NCBI GenBank assembly: GCA_009731375.1
Contig: BJOX01000109.1
Location: 502,291 to 533,154 of the forward strand
Direction: 5' to 3'
Source of the DNA: Paulinella micropora
Taxonomy: Eukaryota > Cercozoa > Imbricatea > Euglyphida
Length of the DNA: 30,864 bases
Positions 1 through 26,079 of this stretch are shown piece by piece. The position numbers and the translations under genes are program-made. Below the pieces are notes generated by a model. That model searched no databases, was not told the DNA's origin, and saw nothing but the letters and a program-made list of their open reading frames with translations. Positions within the stretch are counted from its first letter, which is position 1. Each line of letters opens with the position of its first letter.

Positions 1-230
1 GGGGGGGGGGGGGGGTACACAATTTCCAAATCCCCCCTATCCCCACCCCTACTCCCAACATCTTTAAGGGATAATAAGTGTGAGTAATTCGTTGACGTGA
101 CACCAAAGCCAGTGTTGTTGTTGTTGTTGTTGTTGTTGTTGCTGTTATTATCGTCGTCGTCGTGCGTGGTATGTTTATGTGCCTAAAGACCTATTTCATA
201 TTCATTTATTCATAAAAAATTTACTTATAA
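1..230. repeat. Window start: poly-G, GTT and GTC runs, otherwise nothing seen
   Basis: A 15-base G run opens the window; (GTT)n at about 113-141 and (CGT)n at about 151-163. The remaining bases hold no gene I can support; 3' flank of the multi-exon gene. Confidence 0.7.
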
Positions 231-355
231 CTTATTTGGCCGTGTGTGGTGCATTTATGGGCCACCCACAACCAGTTTTTGCCGGTTTATGAATGGTTAG
301 GTAGGTAGGTAGGTAGGTAGGCAGATAGCTATACCTCATTCTTTTTTGGCGAAAT

Positions 356-16361
<16,006 letters not shown>

Positions 16362-17536
16362 CTAGGTAGGGGTAGGTAGGTAGGTAGGTAGGTAGGTAGG
16401 CAGGCTACGGTACGGTAGGTAGGTAGGTAGGCAGGCAGGCTAGGGTAGGGTAGGTAGGTAGATAGGTAGGTAGGCAGGTAGGCAGGTAGGTAGAGGTAGG
16501 TAGGTAGGTAGACAGAGAGCAGTCAACACGGCGTTGAGCACGTGGAATGCGTATACGCCGCAACCATATTCGCTCTAAGGTATAGGTAGGTAGGTAGGTA
16601 GGTAGGTAGGTAGGTAGGTAGGTAGACAAACAGATGGATGGATGGATGGATGGATGGATGGATTGATGGATTGATGGATGGACGGATGGATGGATGGATG
16701 AATGGATGGAAAAAGAAAAGAAAAGAAAGAAAGAAAGAAAGAAAGAAAGGAAGGAAGGAAGGAAGGAAGGAAGGAAGGAAGGAAAGAAGAAAAGAAGGAA
16801 GGAAGGAAGGAAGTAAGGAAGGAAGGAAGGAAGGAAGAAGGAAGGAAGGAAGGAAGGAGGGAGGGAAGGAAAGAAGGAAGGGGGGAAGGAAGGAAGGGAG
16901 GGAGGAGGGAGGGATAGATAGATAGATAGATAGATGGATAGATAGACAGGATAGATAGGATAGATGGGATAGATAGGATAGATAGGATAGATAGGATAGA
17001 CAAGATAGATAAGATAGATAAGATAGATAAGATAGGTAAGATAGGTAAGATGGATAAGATGGATAAGATGGATAAGATGGATAAGATAGATATAGATAAG
17101 ATAGATAAGATAGATAAGATAGATAGATAAGATAAGATAGATAAGATAGATAGATAAATAGATAAATAGATAGATAGATAGATAGATAGATGGATGGATG
17201 GATGGATGGATGGATAGATGGATAGATAGATAGATGGTAGATAGATGGTAGATACATAGATAGATAGATAGATAGAGATAGAGATAGAGATAGAGATAGA
17301 AATAGAGATAGAGAATAGAGATAGAGAATATAGAATATAGATATAGATATAGATATAGATATAGATATAGATATAGATATAGATAGATATAGATATAGAT
17401 ATAGACGTAGATATAGATGTAGATATAGATATATATATATAGATATAGATATAGATATAGATATAGATATAGATGTAGATGTAGAAGTAGATATAGATGG
17501 ATGGATGGATGGATAGATAGATAGATAGATAGATAG

Positions 17537-17590
<54 letters not shown>

Positions 17591-17640
17591 CCGATAGATA
17601 GATAGATAGACCGATAGATAGATAGATAGATAGATGATAG
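16362..17640. repeat. GGTA, GGAT, GGAA, GATA and GATATA arrays
   Basis: Contains the exon 1 remnant. Otherwise (GGTA)n, (GGAT)n 16634-16708, (GAAA/GGAA)n 16709-16912, then GATA, GGATA, AGATA and GATATA units. Confidence 0.85.
16515..16577 (-). pseudogene. Decayed copy of exon 1
   Basis: Aligns base for base with most of exon 1 (ANMVAAY retained), but small indels shift the frame and the 3' end with its donor is missing. It lies just upstream of exon 1 inside a GGTA array. Confidence 0.6.
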
Positions 17641-18030
17641 ATAGATGATAGATTAGATTAGAATAGAATAAAATAGAATAGAATAGAATAGAATAGAATA
17701 GATCAGCTCAGCTCAGCTCAGCTCAGCTCAGCTCAGCTCAGCTCAGAGCAGAGCAGAGCAGAGCAGAGCAGAGCAGAGCAGAGCAGAGCAGAGCAGATCA
17801 GATCAGATCAGATTAGATTAGATTAGATTAGATTAGACTAGACTAGATTAGATTAGATTAGATTAGATTAGATTCGATTAGATTAGATCAGATCAGATCA
17901 GATCAGATTAGATGAGATTAGATTAGATTAGATTAGATCAGACCAGACCAGACCAGATAAGATCAGATCAGATCAGATCAGATCAGATTAGATCAGATTA
18001 GATCAGATTAGATTAGATTAGATTAGAAAG
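17641..18030. repeat. Pentanucleotide array with stepwise unit changes
   Basis: Ordered blocks AATAG, CTCAG, AGCAG, ATCAG and ATTAG, each repeated many times. Confidence 0.85.
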
Positions 18031-18137
18031 AATAGAGGATTAGACAGATAAGACAGATTAGATAGATTAGACAGATTAGATAGATTAGTTCTGATAGATA
18101 GATAGAAAGATAGATAGATAGAAAGATAGATAGATAG

Positions 18138-18168
<31 letters not shown>

Positions 18169-19300
18169 GATAGAGATAGAGTAGATAGAGACAGAGATAT
18201 AGATAGAGATATAGAATAGATATAGATATAGATAAAGATATAGATATAGATATAGATATAAACATAGATATACATATATAGATATAGATATAGAAATAGA
18301 TATAGATATAGATATAGAATATAGAATATAGATATAGACATAGATGTAGAATATAGATATAGATATAGATGTAGATATAGATAGAGATATAGATTATAGA
18401 TTATAGACTATAGATATAGATATAGATTATAGATTATAGACTATAGAATATAGAATAGAATATAGAATATAGAATATAGAATATAGAATACAGAATATAG
18501 ATATAGATATAGTAGATATAGATATAGATATAGATATAGATATGGATATAGATATAGATATAGATATAGATATAGATATTTAGATATAGATATATAGATA
18601 TAGATGTAGATAGATATAGATATAGACATAGAATAGATATAGATATTAGATATAGATGAATATAGAATATAGATATAGATATAGATATAGATGTATATAT
18701 ATATGTATATTTATATGTAGATATAGATATAGATATAGATATAGATATGGATATAGATATAGATATAGATGTAGATGTAGATGTAGATGTAGATATAGAT
18801 ATAGAATAGATATAGATATAGATATAGATATAGATATAGATGTAGATAGATATAGATAGATATAGATATAGATATAGATGTAGATGTAGATGAGATGTAG
18901 ATAGATATGGATATAGATATAGATATATATATAGATATAGATATAGATATATATATATAGATATATAGATATGGATTAGATATAGATAGAGAAAAAGATA
19001 TAGATATAGATATTGATATAGATATAGATATAGATATAGATATAGATATAGATATAGATACAGATATAGATACAGATACAGATACAAGATACAGATATAG
19101 ATATAGATATAGATATAGATATAGATATGGATATAGATGTAGATATAGATACAGATATAGATACAGATATAGATAAAGATATAGATATAGAAAAAGTATA
19201 TAGATATAGATTGATAGGGGGAGAGGAAGGGAGGAGGGAGGGGAGGGGAAGGGAGGAGGGAAGGGAGGGGAAGGGAGGAGGGAGGGGAGGGGAGTGAGGG
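18031..19300. repeat. GATA, GATATA and GGGAGG arrays
   Basis: About 1.2 kb of hexanucleotide GATATA variants, ending in a purine tract (GGGAGG)n at 19216-19296. No gene seen. Confidence 0.85.
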
Positions 19301-19761
19301 GATGGGAGCTCGCACAGAAAAAGACGTTTTTTTCTTCTTAAATACGACATGTAGGTTACAATACCAACAATGCAAATTTGGGTTCGAGCTGAGCCAGACC
19401 CGCAATCCTTTGTAAGGGACTCAGATTTTGCTCGCTCATTAGACTCTCATTGATTTCCAGTGCTTGTTGTCATACTTGAGCACCCTCGTCAATGTCTTCT
19501 TTACGTAGATAGGGGTAACTATAAAAATGAGTCCAACACTCACTTCTCGTCCTCCTACATCTGGATAGCGAGAGAAACGTGGAACTTACGTTAAGAAAGA
19601 AATATTAGTCTAATATTCGCGAACACTTTTCCTGACTGATAGATCCTCTATTGATTTGTAAGGTCGATCTAAGAATTCCGGCCAACCAGCTTCCGAACTT
19701 TGACTGTGGTCCCTCGTTTTTCACCGTAACAACGACTGTCTACGAAAACGGAAAAAAAAAA
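19301..19761. other. Unique junction sequence, possible minus-strand exon
   Basis: First complex sequence before the viral element. On the minus strand about 19373-19460 is open and reads INESLMSEQNLSPLQRIAG then LAQLEPKFALL before a GTATTG donor. The exit phase does not fit exon 1 directly, so I do not assign it. Confidence 0.25.
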
Positions 19762-19854
19762 NNNNNNNNNNNNNNNNNNNNNNNNNNNNNNNNNNNNNNN
19801 NNNNNNNNNNNNNNNNNNNNNNNNNNNNNNNNNNNNNNNNNNNNNNNNNNNNNN

Positions 19855-19902
<48 letters not shown>

Positions 19903-19924
19903 CGACCGTATCAGCTAAAGCAAG

Positions 19925-20113
19925 ATGGTGACTCGAGGTGAGACATCAAAACCACTTGATAACTCCCAGAGCACTTCTGCACGACGACTGGAGACCAGCC
20001 CAACCAATGAAGACAACAACAGCAACGCCAGTAGTATAGGGGGCCACTTTGGCACGGATGTTCAGCGCAGTTTCATCACAGAAACCACACTAAGAGCCGT
20101 TATTGTGTTTTGA
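19925..20113 (+). CDS. Hypothetical short ORF, Ser/Thr/Asn-rich
   Basis: 62 codons from ATG (context CAAGATGG) to TGA, directly after a poly-A run and gap. It reads MVTRGETSKPLDNSQSTSAR onward, polar, with no domain. GC content is like the host side rather than the AT-rich element. It could be a host exon, a gene remnant, or chance. Confidence 0.2.
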   Translation: MVTRGETSKPLDNSQSTSARRLETSPTNEDNNSNASSIGGHFGTDVQRSFITETTLRAVIVF

Positions 20114-20425
20114 GGCTACCTATTCTCTCTAAGTTCAAAACAACAATTTCATTAAAATCTCTCTTATTATGAATTTCGTTCTATTTTTCTTCGTGGATTA
20201 GACTTTCAGTCATTATCAAATTCTGCGCCACTGCGCCAGCGCACCAGCGCACCAGCGCACTAGCGCCGTGGCGACGAGGTGGATTTTTTTACCAGAAATT
20301 CTCAGTCAAAAATATAACATTGTGAGAAGTGTTTTTAACCACACTAAGAGCAGTTATCCATTATTTCGTCTATCTATTTATAACGAATACAGAAAGACAA
20401 AAGAAAGAAAAACTGCTACCTATTG
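20084..20425. repeat. Direct repeat at the left edge of the element
   Basis: ACCACACTAAGAGCCGTTAT (20084-20103) recurs with one change at 20338-20357, and CTACCTATT follows each copy (about 20116 and 20415). Between them lies a minisatellite of GCGCACCA-type units (about 20223-20270). Could be a terminal repeat or an insertion duplication. Confidence 0.55.
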
Positions 20426-20427
20426 AT

Positions 20428-20464
20428 ATTTGAAAGCCGACCGCTACGCTTGTCGTTTTCAAAC
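20428..20464 (+). promoter_or_regulatory. Stem-loop before the GIY-YIG gene
   Basis: TTTGAAA-gc-CGAC (20429-20441) pairs with GTCG-t-TTTCAAA (20452-20463). Same outline as the first hairpin after polB, including a CGCTACGCTT-like loop. Confidence 0.45.
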
Positions 20465-20512
20465 ATAGTTTTTAAAAAATTTAATTATTTTAAAGAAATA
20501 AAAAATTTTTTA

Positions 20513-20524
20513 TTATATATAGAG
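20513..20524 (+). promoter_or_regulatory. Candidate TATATAGA promoter motif
   Basis: TTATATATAGAG about 10 bases before an ATG. A similar CTCTATATAGACC lies just before the ATG at 25434, and AATATATAGA precedes the penton gene on the minus strand. Confidence 0.35.
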
Positions 20525-21264
20525 AGAAATGACAACCTTGAAAATTACAAAATCTTTAATGCTGAAGACCAAACCGACAAGGAATATTACATTGGAAGCA
20601 CAATTCAAAAAAGATTATCAAGCAGGTTCAGTCATCATAAATTACTCTGCAAGAAAGGAATTAATAGAAAGTTATACAATCATATGAAGAATAAAGGACT
20701 TCAAAATTTTAAGTGTGTTTTAATTCAAGAGGAAGTAATTGAAAATTACAACATTGATAAACAAAGGGTGGTTGAACAGAAATATATAGATGAATTGAAA
20801 CATACATTAAATTTAAATAATGCTATTGGCCCTAATATTACTGATGGAACAAGAGAACATCATAAATTTGATGAATGAGAATTTAAAGATGAGAACGAAA
20901 GGAAACAAATTGAATATCAAAAACAATACCACAAGCAATATCATAAACAATATTATGAAAAAGAAAGTAAGAAAGTTAGAGAGTATCAAAAGCAATACTG
21001 AGCAATAAACAAAAACATTTTAAATTGTAAGCAAAAAGAGAGGTTTGATAAAATAAGAGAGAGTAAAAAATATTATTGTGAGTTATGTAATTTTATAGGT
21101 GTATCTCAATCAGCACTTATTACACACAATAACTCCAAAAGACATATTTCAAAAAATGAAAAAATTTTAATTTCTATTTAAATGATTGAAAATTCATAAA
21201 TATAAAAATTTCTATTTAATATTTAATTTAGAAAAAAAATTGACACAGTGATATATTATCAAAC

Positions 21265-24200
21265 ATGGAGACACACACATATAACGGCAAGGTCTACAGG
21301 TTGGATAGATTAAGGGAATATAAGATAAATTACGAAATAAAGTATGTCAGGAGTCGGGATGTGCTATATATCAAACCGAAGGTAAGGGGGTATAAAATTG
21401 ATACACTGACAGCCCAAAACTACTTGAACCAAGTAAGAGGTGCGGTGTATTTTGAGCACCATGCTATACCAATAGCGCCACCTTTACCTACGATTGAAGA
21501 GAAAAAAGAGATGAAAGAAAATTACAGAGACTTGTTGCGGTATGGTAATTATGATATCATAAGGGACGACAGCAAGGAACACGAACTAGGAATAAATGAA
21601 AGCCGATATGCGGTAAGGATTAACGGCAACTTCCGATCATTCACGATGCGCGATGTGATAAGATTTATTGAGATTGTGTTGAACGACTTTGTAAAACGAC
21701 AAGCACCCGAAGATAAGGTTAGCCTAGGTATTGAGTTTGTTGATTACTATGGAAAAGTATCAACAGGCTTGCACAAAGTTAATCAAATCTCGGTTGAAAA
21801 AGTTTTAGAAAGATTGTCAGCAATATTTCAAAGCAACGAAAGTCTTTACATGGATGAGAACGGAATAAACTTTGATAAATTAAAATTTGTGTTGAAATCT
21901 GTTAAAATGCCGACGGGTGGGACAAGGCTACAGGTTTTGAACAAATTGGATATCTACAGAAAGCAAGGAGTAATCTGTATTACTAACAGCGATAACTTAT
22001 GCTTAGCACGAGCAATCGTTGTAGTCAAAGCAAAAATTGAAAAACATCCAAAATACAAGACAATACTAATGGGAAAAAGAAAGATACAGCAGGAAATGGC
22101 AGAGGCTTTACACGATGAAGCGAAAGTCATTAAGGATGTGTGTGGGATACCAGAAATTAATACATTTGCTAATCACATTAAATACAATCTGGTTATTGTT
22201 GAATTTCCTGACAAAATCATTTATAAAACAGAACTACTTGATGCGAACGGAGAACGGCTGACTAACCTTTACATTCTAAAGACTGAAGGACATTACGATG
22301 CCATAACTAACATGAAGTCTATGATAGGAAAAAAGAATTTCTGTGAGTTATGTCTAAGAGGGTATAAGGAAAGACATGCCTGTGAAGCCAAATGTAGTAT
22401 CTGTGAAACCAACGGATGTAAGGGAATAAATGACAAGAGCCAGTGGAAAGAATGTGAGAAGTGTAATAGAAAGTTTCCAAACACTGAATGCTTTAATAAT
22501 CACATGACGACAAACTGCGATGTTAAAGCGAAATGTAAATCGTGCGGTCTTAATTACAGAAAGAAGGATGAGCACAAATGCGGATATGCGAAATGCCGAA
22601 ATTGCAAACTAGTGAAACCGCTTGAACACCAATGTGAAATAGTCCAAAAAGAAATCTTACCGCCGTCAGAGCAATACATATTCTTTGACTTTGAAGCGAC
22701 ACAGGACACAGGCGAGCACATTGTTAATCATGCGGAAAGCCAGTATTACGATGCGAAGGAACCGCCTATTATACATAAGAACATTCAAGATTTCTGTAAT
22801 TGGGCTTTTGACACTAAACACAGCGGATTTACATTTATTGCGCACAATGCCCGCGGTTATGATTGTCAGTTTATTCTTAAGTGGTTGGTTGATAATGGAC
22901 AAACTCCATTTGTAATCTATGAAGGTGGTAAGATTATGATGATGACACTTAAGAAGTATCGGTTTATAGACAGCCTAAGTTTTCTTACGATGCCATTGTC
23001 AGACTTTCCAAAGACATTCGGACTTACGGAACTTAAGAAAGGTTTCTTTCCGCACTTCTTCAATACTGCTAAAAATAGAAACTATGTTGGTGTAATGCCA
23101 CATAAGAAACATTACGGCTACGACACGATGCGAGGAGATAAACGAAAGGAATTTCTTGAATGGTATGATGAACAAGTGAAAGCACATAACCACTTTGATA
23201 TGGCGAAGGAAATCGGTGAGTATTGTCATTCAGATGTTGATATACTGAGAAAGGGTTGTATAGATTTTAGAAACCAGTTTCTAGAGTTTGGTATTGACCC
23301 TTTTCAATATACAACTATTGCGAGTTGTGTTATGGCTTTGTATCGTGCTAAGTTTATGCCAGAGAATTCAATTGCGATATTGAAAGCGGAAAAGCAAAAC
23401 AGGATGACTTCTAGGGCTTGTGTAGAATGGTTAGCATACAGAAGCAGGTTAGACAAAACCGATATTAAACACGCATTCAACGGAGGTGAAAAAATGTTTC
23501 AACTCGGGCAATCTCGTGTGTATGTAGATGGATGGGATGAGAAAAACAAAACCGCTTATGAGTTTTACGGGTGTCATTGGCACGGATGTGATAAGTGTTG
23601 GAATAGCAATGCTTTGAATGTGAAGAAGAATAAGACAATGGGCGAACTATACAAGGAAACAATGAGAAGAGAAAAACAACTTAACGAACAAGCAAAAGTA
23701 ATAAGTGTCTGGGAGTGCGAATGGAGCCTGATGAAAACCAGTGAAAGACTGGCAGAGGATACAAACGAACGAATTACTGAACAAGAAGGACTAAACCCAC
23801 GAGAGGCAATGTTTGGAGGTAGAGTGAATGCTTTGAAATTATATTGGAAATCACGACATGATAATGAGTATGCGAAATATATTGACATATGCTCACTTTA
23901 TCCGACCGTGATGTATTACGACCTTTATCCAAGCGGACACCATATAATTATTAGACCAAACAATGAGGAGGAAAGAAAAAGTATGGAAAATAAAATTATA
24001 AACAGAGAATATTTCGGAGTGGCTAAGGTTAAGATGCTACCACCTAGAGGCTTACTACACCCAGTCTTACCGAAGGCGGACAGAGGTAAGATGATGTATT
24101 ACTTATGCGATAAGTGCGGAATGACTGAGCAACATGGAGAATGTAAGCACACAGATAAAGAACGAGCAATAACAGGCACATGGGCAACTCCAGAAATTTA

Positions 24201-25266
24201 CAAGGCCTTAGAGAAAGGGTATAAGTTGATAAAAGTATATGAAGTATGGCACTGGAAAGAACAAAGCAGTAGCCTATTCAAAGAATACATAAAGACATTC
24301 TTGAAAGTAAAACAAGAGTCCAGCGGATACCCCGCGGGATGTAATACGGAAGCAGAAAAACAAAATTACATAAACAGCATGGAAGTTAAAATGGGTGTAA
24401 AGATGGATGAAAGCAAAATATTCAAAAACGAAGGACGGCGAGCAGTGGCTAAGTTGTGCTTGAACTCTTTATGGGGCAAGTTTGGACAGAAACAAAATAA
24501 AACACAGAACAAAATGATAAAGGATAAAGATACCTTATACAAACTATTGAACGATAAATCAGTGGATAATATAAATATTAACATAATTAACGACCAAATT
24601 GTAGAAGCCAGTTATGACTTAAAACAGGATGCGGTGAGCGACCCGATTAAAACAAATATTGTGGTTGCTTTATTTACTACATGCCACGCGAGAATGAGAC
24701 TTTACAATATGATGGACAGATTAGGCAATAGGATATTGTATCATGACACAGACAGCGTAATATATACGACTAACAAAGAAATTAATGAGGCAGATGTAGA
24801 GACAGGCGATTTACTGGGAGATTGGACAGATGAATTGAAAGGAGCAAAAATAAAAACCTTTGTGGGAGGCGGGCCGAAATGTTATGGATACTTATTAGAT
24901 AATGGTAAAGCCAGTATGAAAGTAAAAGGATTTAGTATGAACTATGAAACGAAAAAAGCATTGAATTTACCGAATATGTTAAGTGTAATAAGTTGCGGGC
25001 TAGGTATTACGAACACTGAATTATTTGAGAATGGTAAAAATGAACTGGCTGAATTGTTGGAGACTGATGAAGAATTACGGATTGCTAAGCGAATTGAGAA
25101 GTCTGGAAAAGTAGTTATAATAGAAAACAACAAAATTACAAGAGATAAACAAAAGAAAAAAATAACAAGCGAATACTTAGAAAAGATATTTAGTTTTACA
25201 TATACGAAAAGACAAGTTATTGGAATTGTAGAGAATGCGATTGAAACTAGACCTTTTGGATATTAA
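21265..25266 (+). CDS. polB: Protein-primed family B DNA polymerase
   Basis: 1333 codons, ATG to TAA, intact. Exonuclease motifs: DFE at D475/E477, N528...YD533 in HNARGYD, and YCHSDVD at 653-659. Polymerase motifs: DICSLYP (874-880), KLCLNSLWG (1063-1071) and YHDTDS (1159-1164). A cysteine/histidine-rich zinc-binding region lies at about 360-457, before the exonuclease domain. The N-terminal 350 residues include an SDNLCLARA...HYDA arrangement (C246, H343) resembling an OTU-like fold. Length and layout fit polinton/PLV polymerases, which prime on a terminal protein and replicate linear DNA. It is AT-rich, unlike the host exons. Intact over 4 kb, while its neighbours carry small lesions. Confidence 0.93.
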   Translation: METHTYNGKVYRLDRLREYKINYEIKYVRSRDVLYIKPKVRGYKIDTLTAQNYLNQVRGAVYFEHHAIPIAPPLPTIEEKKEMKENYRDLLRYGNYDIIRDDSKEHELGINESRYAVRINGNFRSFTMRDVIRFIEIVLNDFVKRQAPEDKVSLGIEFVDYYGKVSTGLHKVNQISVEKVLERLSAIFQSNESLYMDENGINFDKLKFVLKSVKMPTGGTRLQVLNKLDIYRKQGVICITNSDNLCLARAIVVVKAKIEKHPKYKTILMGKRKIQQEMAEALHDEAKVIKDVCGIPEINTFANHIKYNLVIVEFPDKIIYKTELLDANGERLTNLYILKTEGHYDAITNMKSMIGKKNFCELCLRGYKERHACEAKCSICETNGCKGINDKSQWKECEKCNRKFPNTECFNNHMTTNCDVKAKCKSCGLNYRKKDEHKCGYAKCRNCKLVKPLEHQCEIVQKEILPPSEQYIFFDFEATQDTGEHIVNHAESQYYDAKEPPIIHKNIQDFCNWAFDTKHSGFTFIAHNARGYDCQFILKWLVDNGQTPFVIYEGGKIMMMTLKKYRFIDSLSFLTMPLSDFPKTFGLTELKKGFFPHFFNTAKNRNYVGVMPHKKHYGYDTMRGDKRKEFLEWYDEQVKAHNHFDMAKEIGEYCHSDVDILRKGCIDFRNQFLEFGIDPFQYTTIASCVMALYRAKFMPENSIAILKAEKQNRMTSRACVEWLAYRSRLDKTDIKHAFNGGEKMFQLGQSRVYVDGWDEKNKTAYEFYGCHWHGCDKCWNSNALNVKKNKTMGELYKETMRREKQLNEQAKVISVWECEWSLMKTSERLAEDTNERITEQEGLNPREAMFGGRVNALKLYWKSRHDNEYAKYIDICSLYPTVMYYDLYPSGHHIIIRPNNEEERKSMENKIINREYFGVAKVKMLPPRGLLHPVLPKADRGKMMYYLCDKCGMTEQHGECKHTDKERAITGTWATPEIYKALEKGYKLIKVYEVWHWKEQSSSLFKEYIKTFLKVKQESSGYPAGCNTEAEKQNYINSMEVKMGVKMDESKIFKNEGRRAVAKLCLNSLWGKFGQKQNKTQNKMIKDKDTLYKLLNDKSVDNININIINDQIVEASYDLKQDAVSDPIKTNIVVALFTTCHARMRLYNMMDRLGNRILYHDTDSVIYTTNKEINEADVETGDLLGDWTDELKGAKIKTFVGGGPKCYGYLLDNGKASMKVKGFSMNYETKKALNLPNMLSVISCGLGITNTELFENGKNELAELLETDEELRIAKRIEKSGKVVIIENNKITRDKQKKKITSEYLEKIFSFTYTKRQVIGIVENAIETRPFGY

Positions 25267-25267
25267 T

Positions 25268-25350
25268 GATATTTGAGAATTGCGCTTCGTGCTACACACT
25301 CTCTCTTATTCTCAAACATCGTCGGCCATTAAAGTATAAAACGATGTTTT
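25268..25350 (+). promoter_or_regulatory. Two overlapping stem-loops after polB
   Basis: TTTGAGAAT (25272-25280) pairs with ATTCTCAAA (25308-25316), and AAACATCGT (25314-25322) pairs with ACGATGTTT (25341-25349). They share three bases, so they compete. May end the polB transcript or control the next gene. Confidence 0.5.
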
Positions 25351-25421
25351 GTGATGACGGCAGTCAGAACAAAATATCAAATATCAAATAATTATTTTTT
25401 TCCATAAAATTTTTTACCACT

Positions 25422-25433
25422 CTATATAGACCA
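25422..25433 (+). promoter_or_regulatory. Candidate TATATAGA promoter motif
   Basis: CTATATAGACCA immediately upstream of the start codon of the small gene at 25434. Resembles the TCTATA-type signals known from virophage and giant-virus late promoters; assignment is inference. Confidence 0.35.
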
Positions 25434-25720
25434 ATGACCACCCTCACCAGACTATGTGAAAAATTTGAACAACTTTCAATTGAGAAGAAGAAGGAATTCT
25501 TTTCCGTAAAAGATGTGCAACAGGTAATTAATGAAGAAATTAAGGCGATTGAAAAAAGTAGAGAAGGAAAACCAAAGGATACTTTTCCATTTGGCAAATA
25601 CAAAGGAAAAAAATTCAAAATGTTGCAACTATTGATAAAACATACCTTGAATGGTTATGAAACAGCCGTGGTTTGATAAATTTACTGACATTAAGAGTGA
25701 AGTAAAAAAATATTTATAAT
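25434..25720 (+). pseudogene. Small protein with FGKYKGK motif (ExoX C-terminal/DUF3820-like), frameshifted
   Basis: Starts MTTLTRLCEKFEQLSIEKK. A PFGKYKGKK motif at about residue 60 is typical of DUF3820/exonuclease X C-terminal-like domains, which normally continue with a DxxYLxWL...WF pattern. Here that pattern exists but in other frames: TIDKTYLEWL follows one frame change near 25620, and QPWFDKF another near 25653. Both look like single-base losses in short A or G runs. The final frame ends at TAA (about 25718-25720), not at the TGA at 25674. Likely a small nucleic-acid-binding or nuclease accessory of the element. Confidence 0.6.
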
Positions 25721-25746
25721 AAAAAATAATAATATAATAATATATC

Positions 25747-26079
25747 ATGGCCGACCTCAACACCAAACAAGACTACTTGAATGAAATTGAAAAATGGAAT
25801 CTTGACATTGAAATTAAGAAACCTTCAATTAAATGGACTAAGCCTGACATTGTATCTTTCCAACGAAGTTGAAGTTGCGACCTTCGGTCAGCATGACAAT
25901 GTGAAAGTAGTTATTCCATTGGAGGCCACATTAGAAAAAATGATGGAGGAACAAAGCACTCCTTTTAAGGAAACAGATCTTGTGGTGAGAGAGACTGGAA
26001 TTACCGAAATCAAGGCTAATGTTGGCGAAGAAATAGCGAATGCTACATGTACAGAAGAAGGATGTATATTAAAGAAAGA
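25747..26079 (+). pseudogene. Unknown element protein, frameshifted and cut by the gap
   Basis: The ATG at 25747 opens MADLNTKQDYLNEIEKWNLD and runs 41 codons to a TGA. Overlapping in the next frame, from about 25850, NEVEVATFGQHDNVKVVIPL continues to the gap at 26080, including a CTEEGC pair. A one-base shift near 25850 most simply explains it. The acidic second part has no motif I recognise. Confidence 0.5.

Larger units (their letters stand above)
20423..21181 (+). pseudogene. GIY-YIG endonuclease with C-terminal zinc finger, broken by two TGA codons
   Basis: The N-terminal half has the GIY-YIG nuclease pattern: NYKIFNAED, then YYIGS, an arginine in KRLSSRFSHHK, LYNHMKNKG, and a catalytic-type Glu in VVEQKYIDE. 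The frame meets TGA at 20876-20878 and 20999-21001, but continues coding in the same frame. First comes a Lys/Gln/Tyr-rich linker (KQYHKQYHKQYY), then CELCNF...H...H, a C-X2-C-X12-H-X5-H finger, to TAA at 21179-21181. This layout is usual for GIY-YIG enzymes of large DNA viruses and PLVs. No ATG lies in frame upstream; the ATG at 20529 is out of frame by one, suggesting a third lesion. Probably a decayed homing-type nuclease beside the polymerase. Confidence 0.75.

Noticed and set aside
20423-21181. TGA reassigned to tryptophan in the element
   Set aside because: The 1333-codon polymerase uses TGG for tryptophan and never TGA, so general recoding is unlikely. Kept only as a local question.
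22293-25133. Minus-strand frames within polB
   Set aside because: Antisense shadows of the polymerase gene without starts, motifs or spacing of their own.
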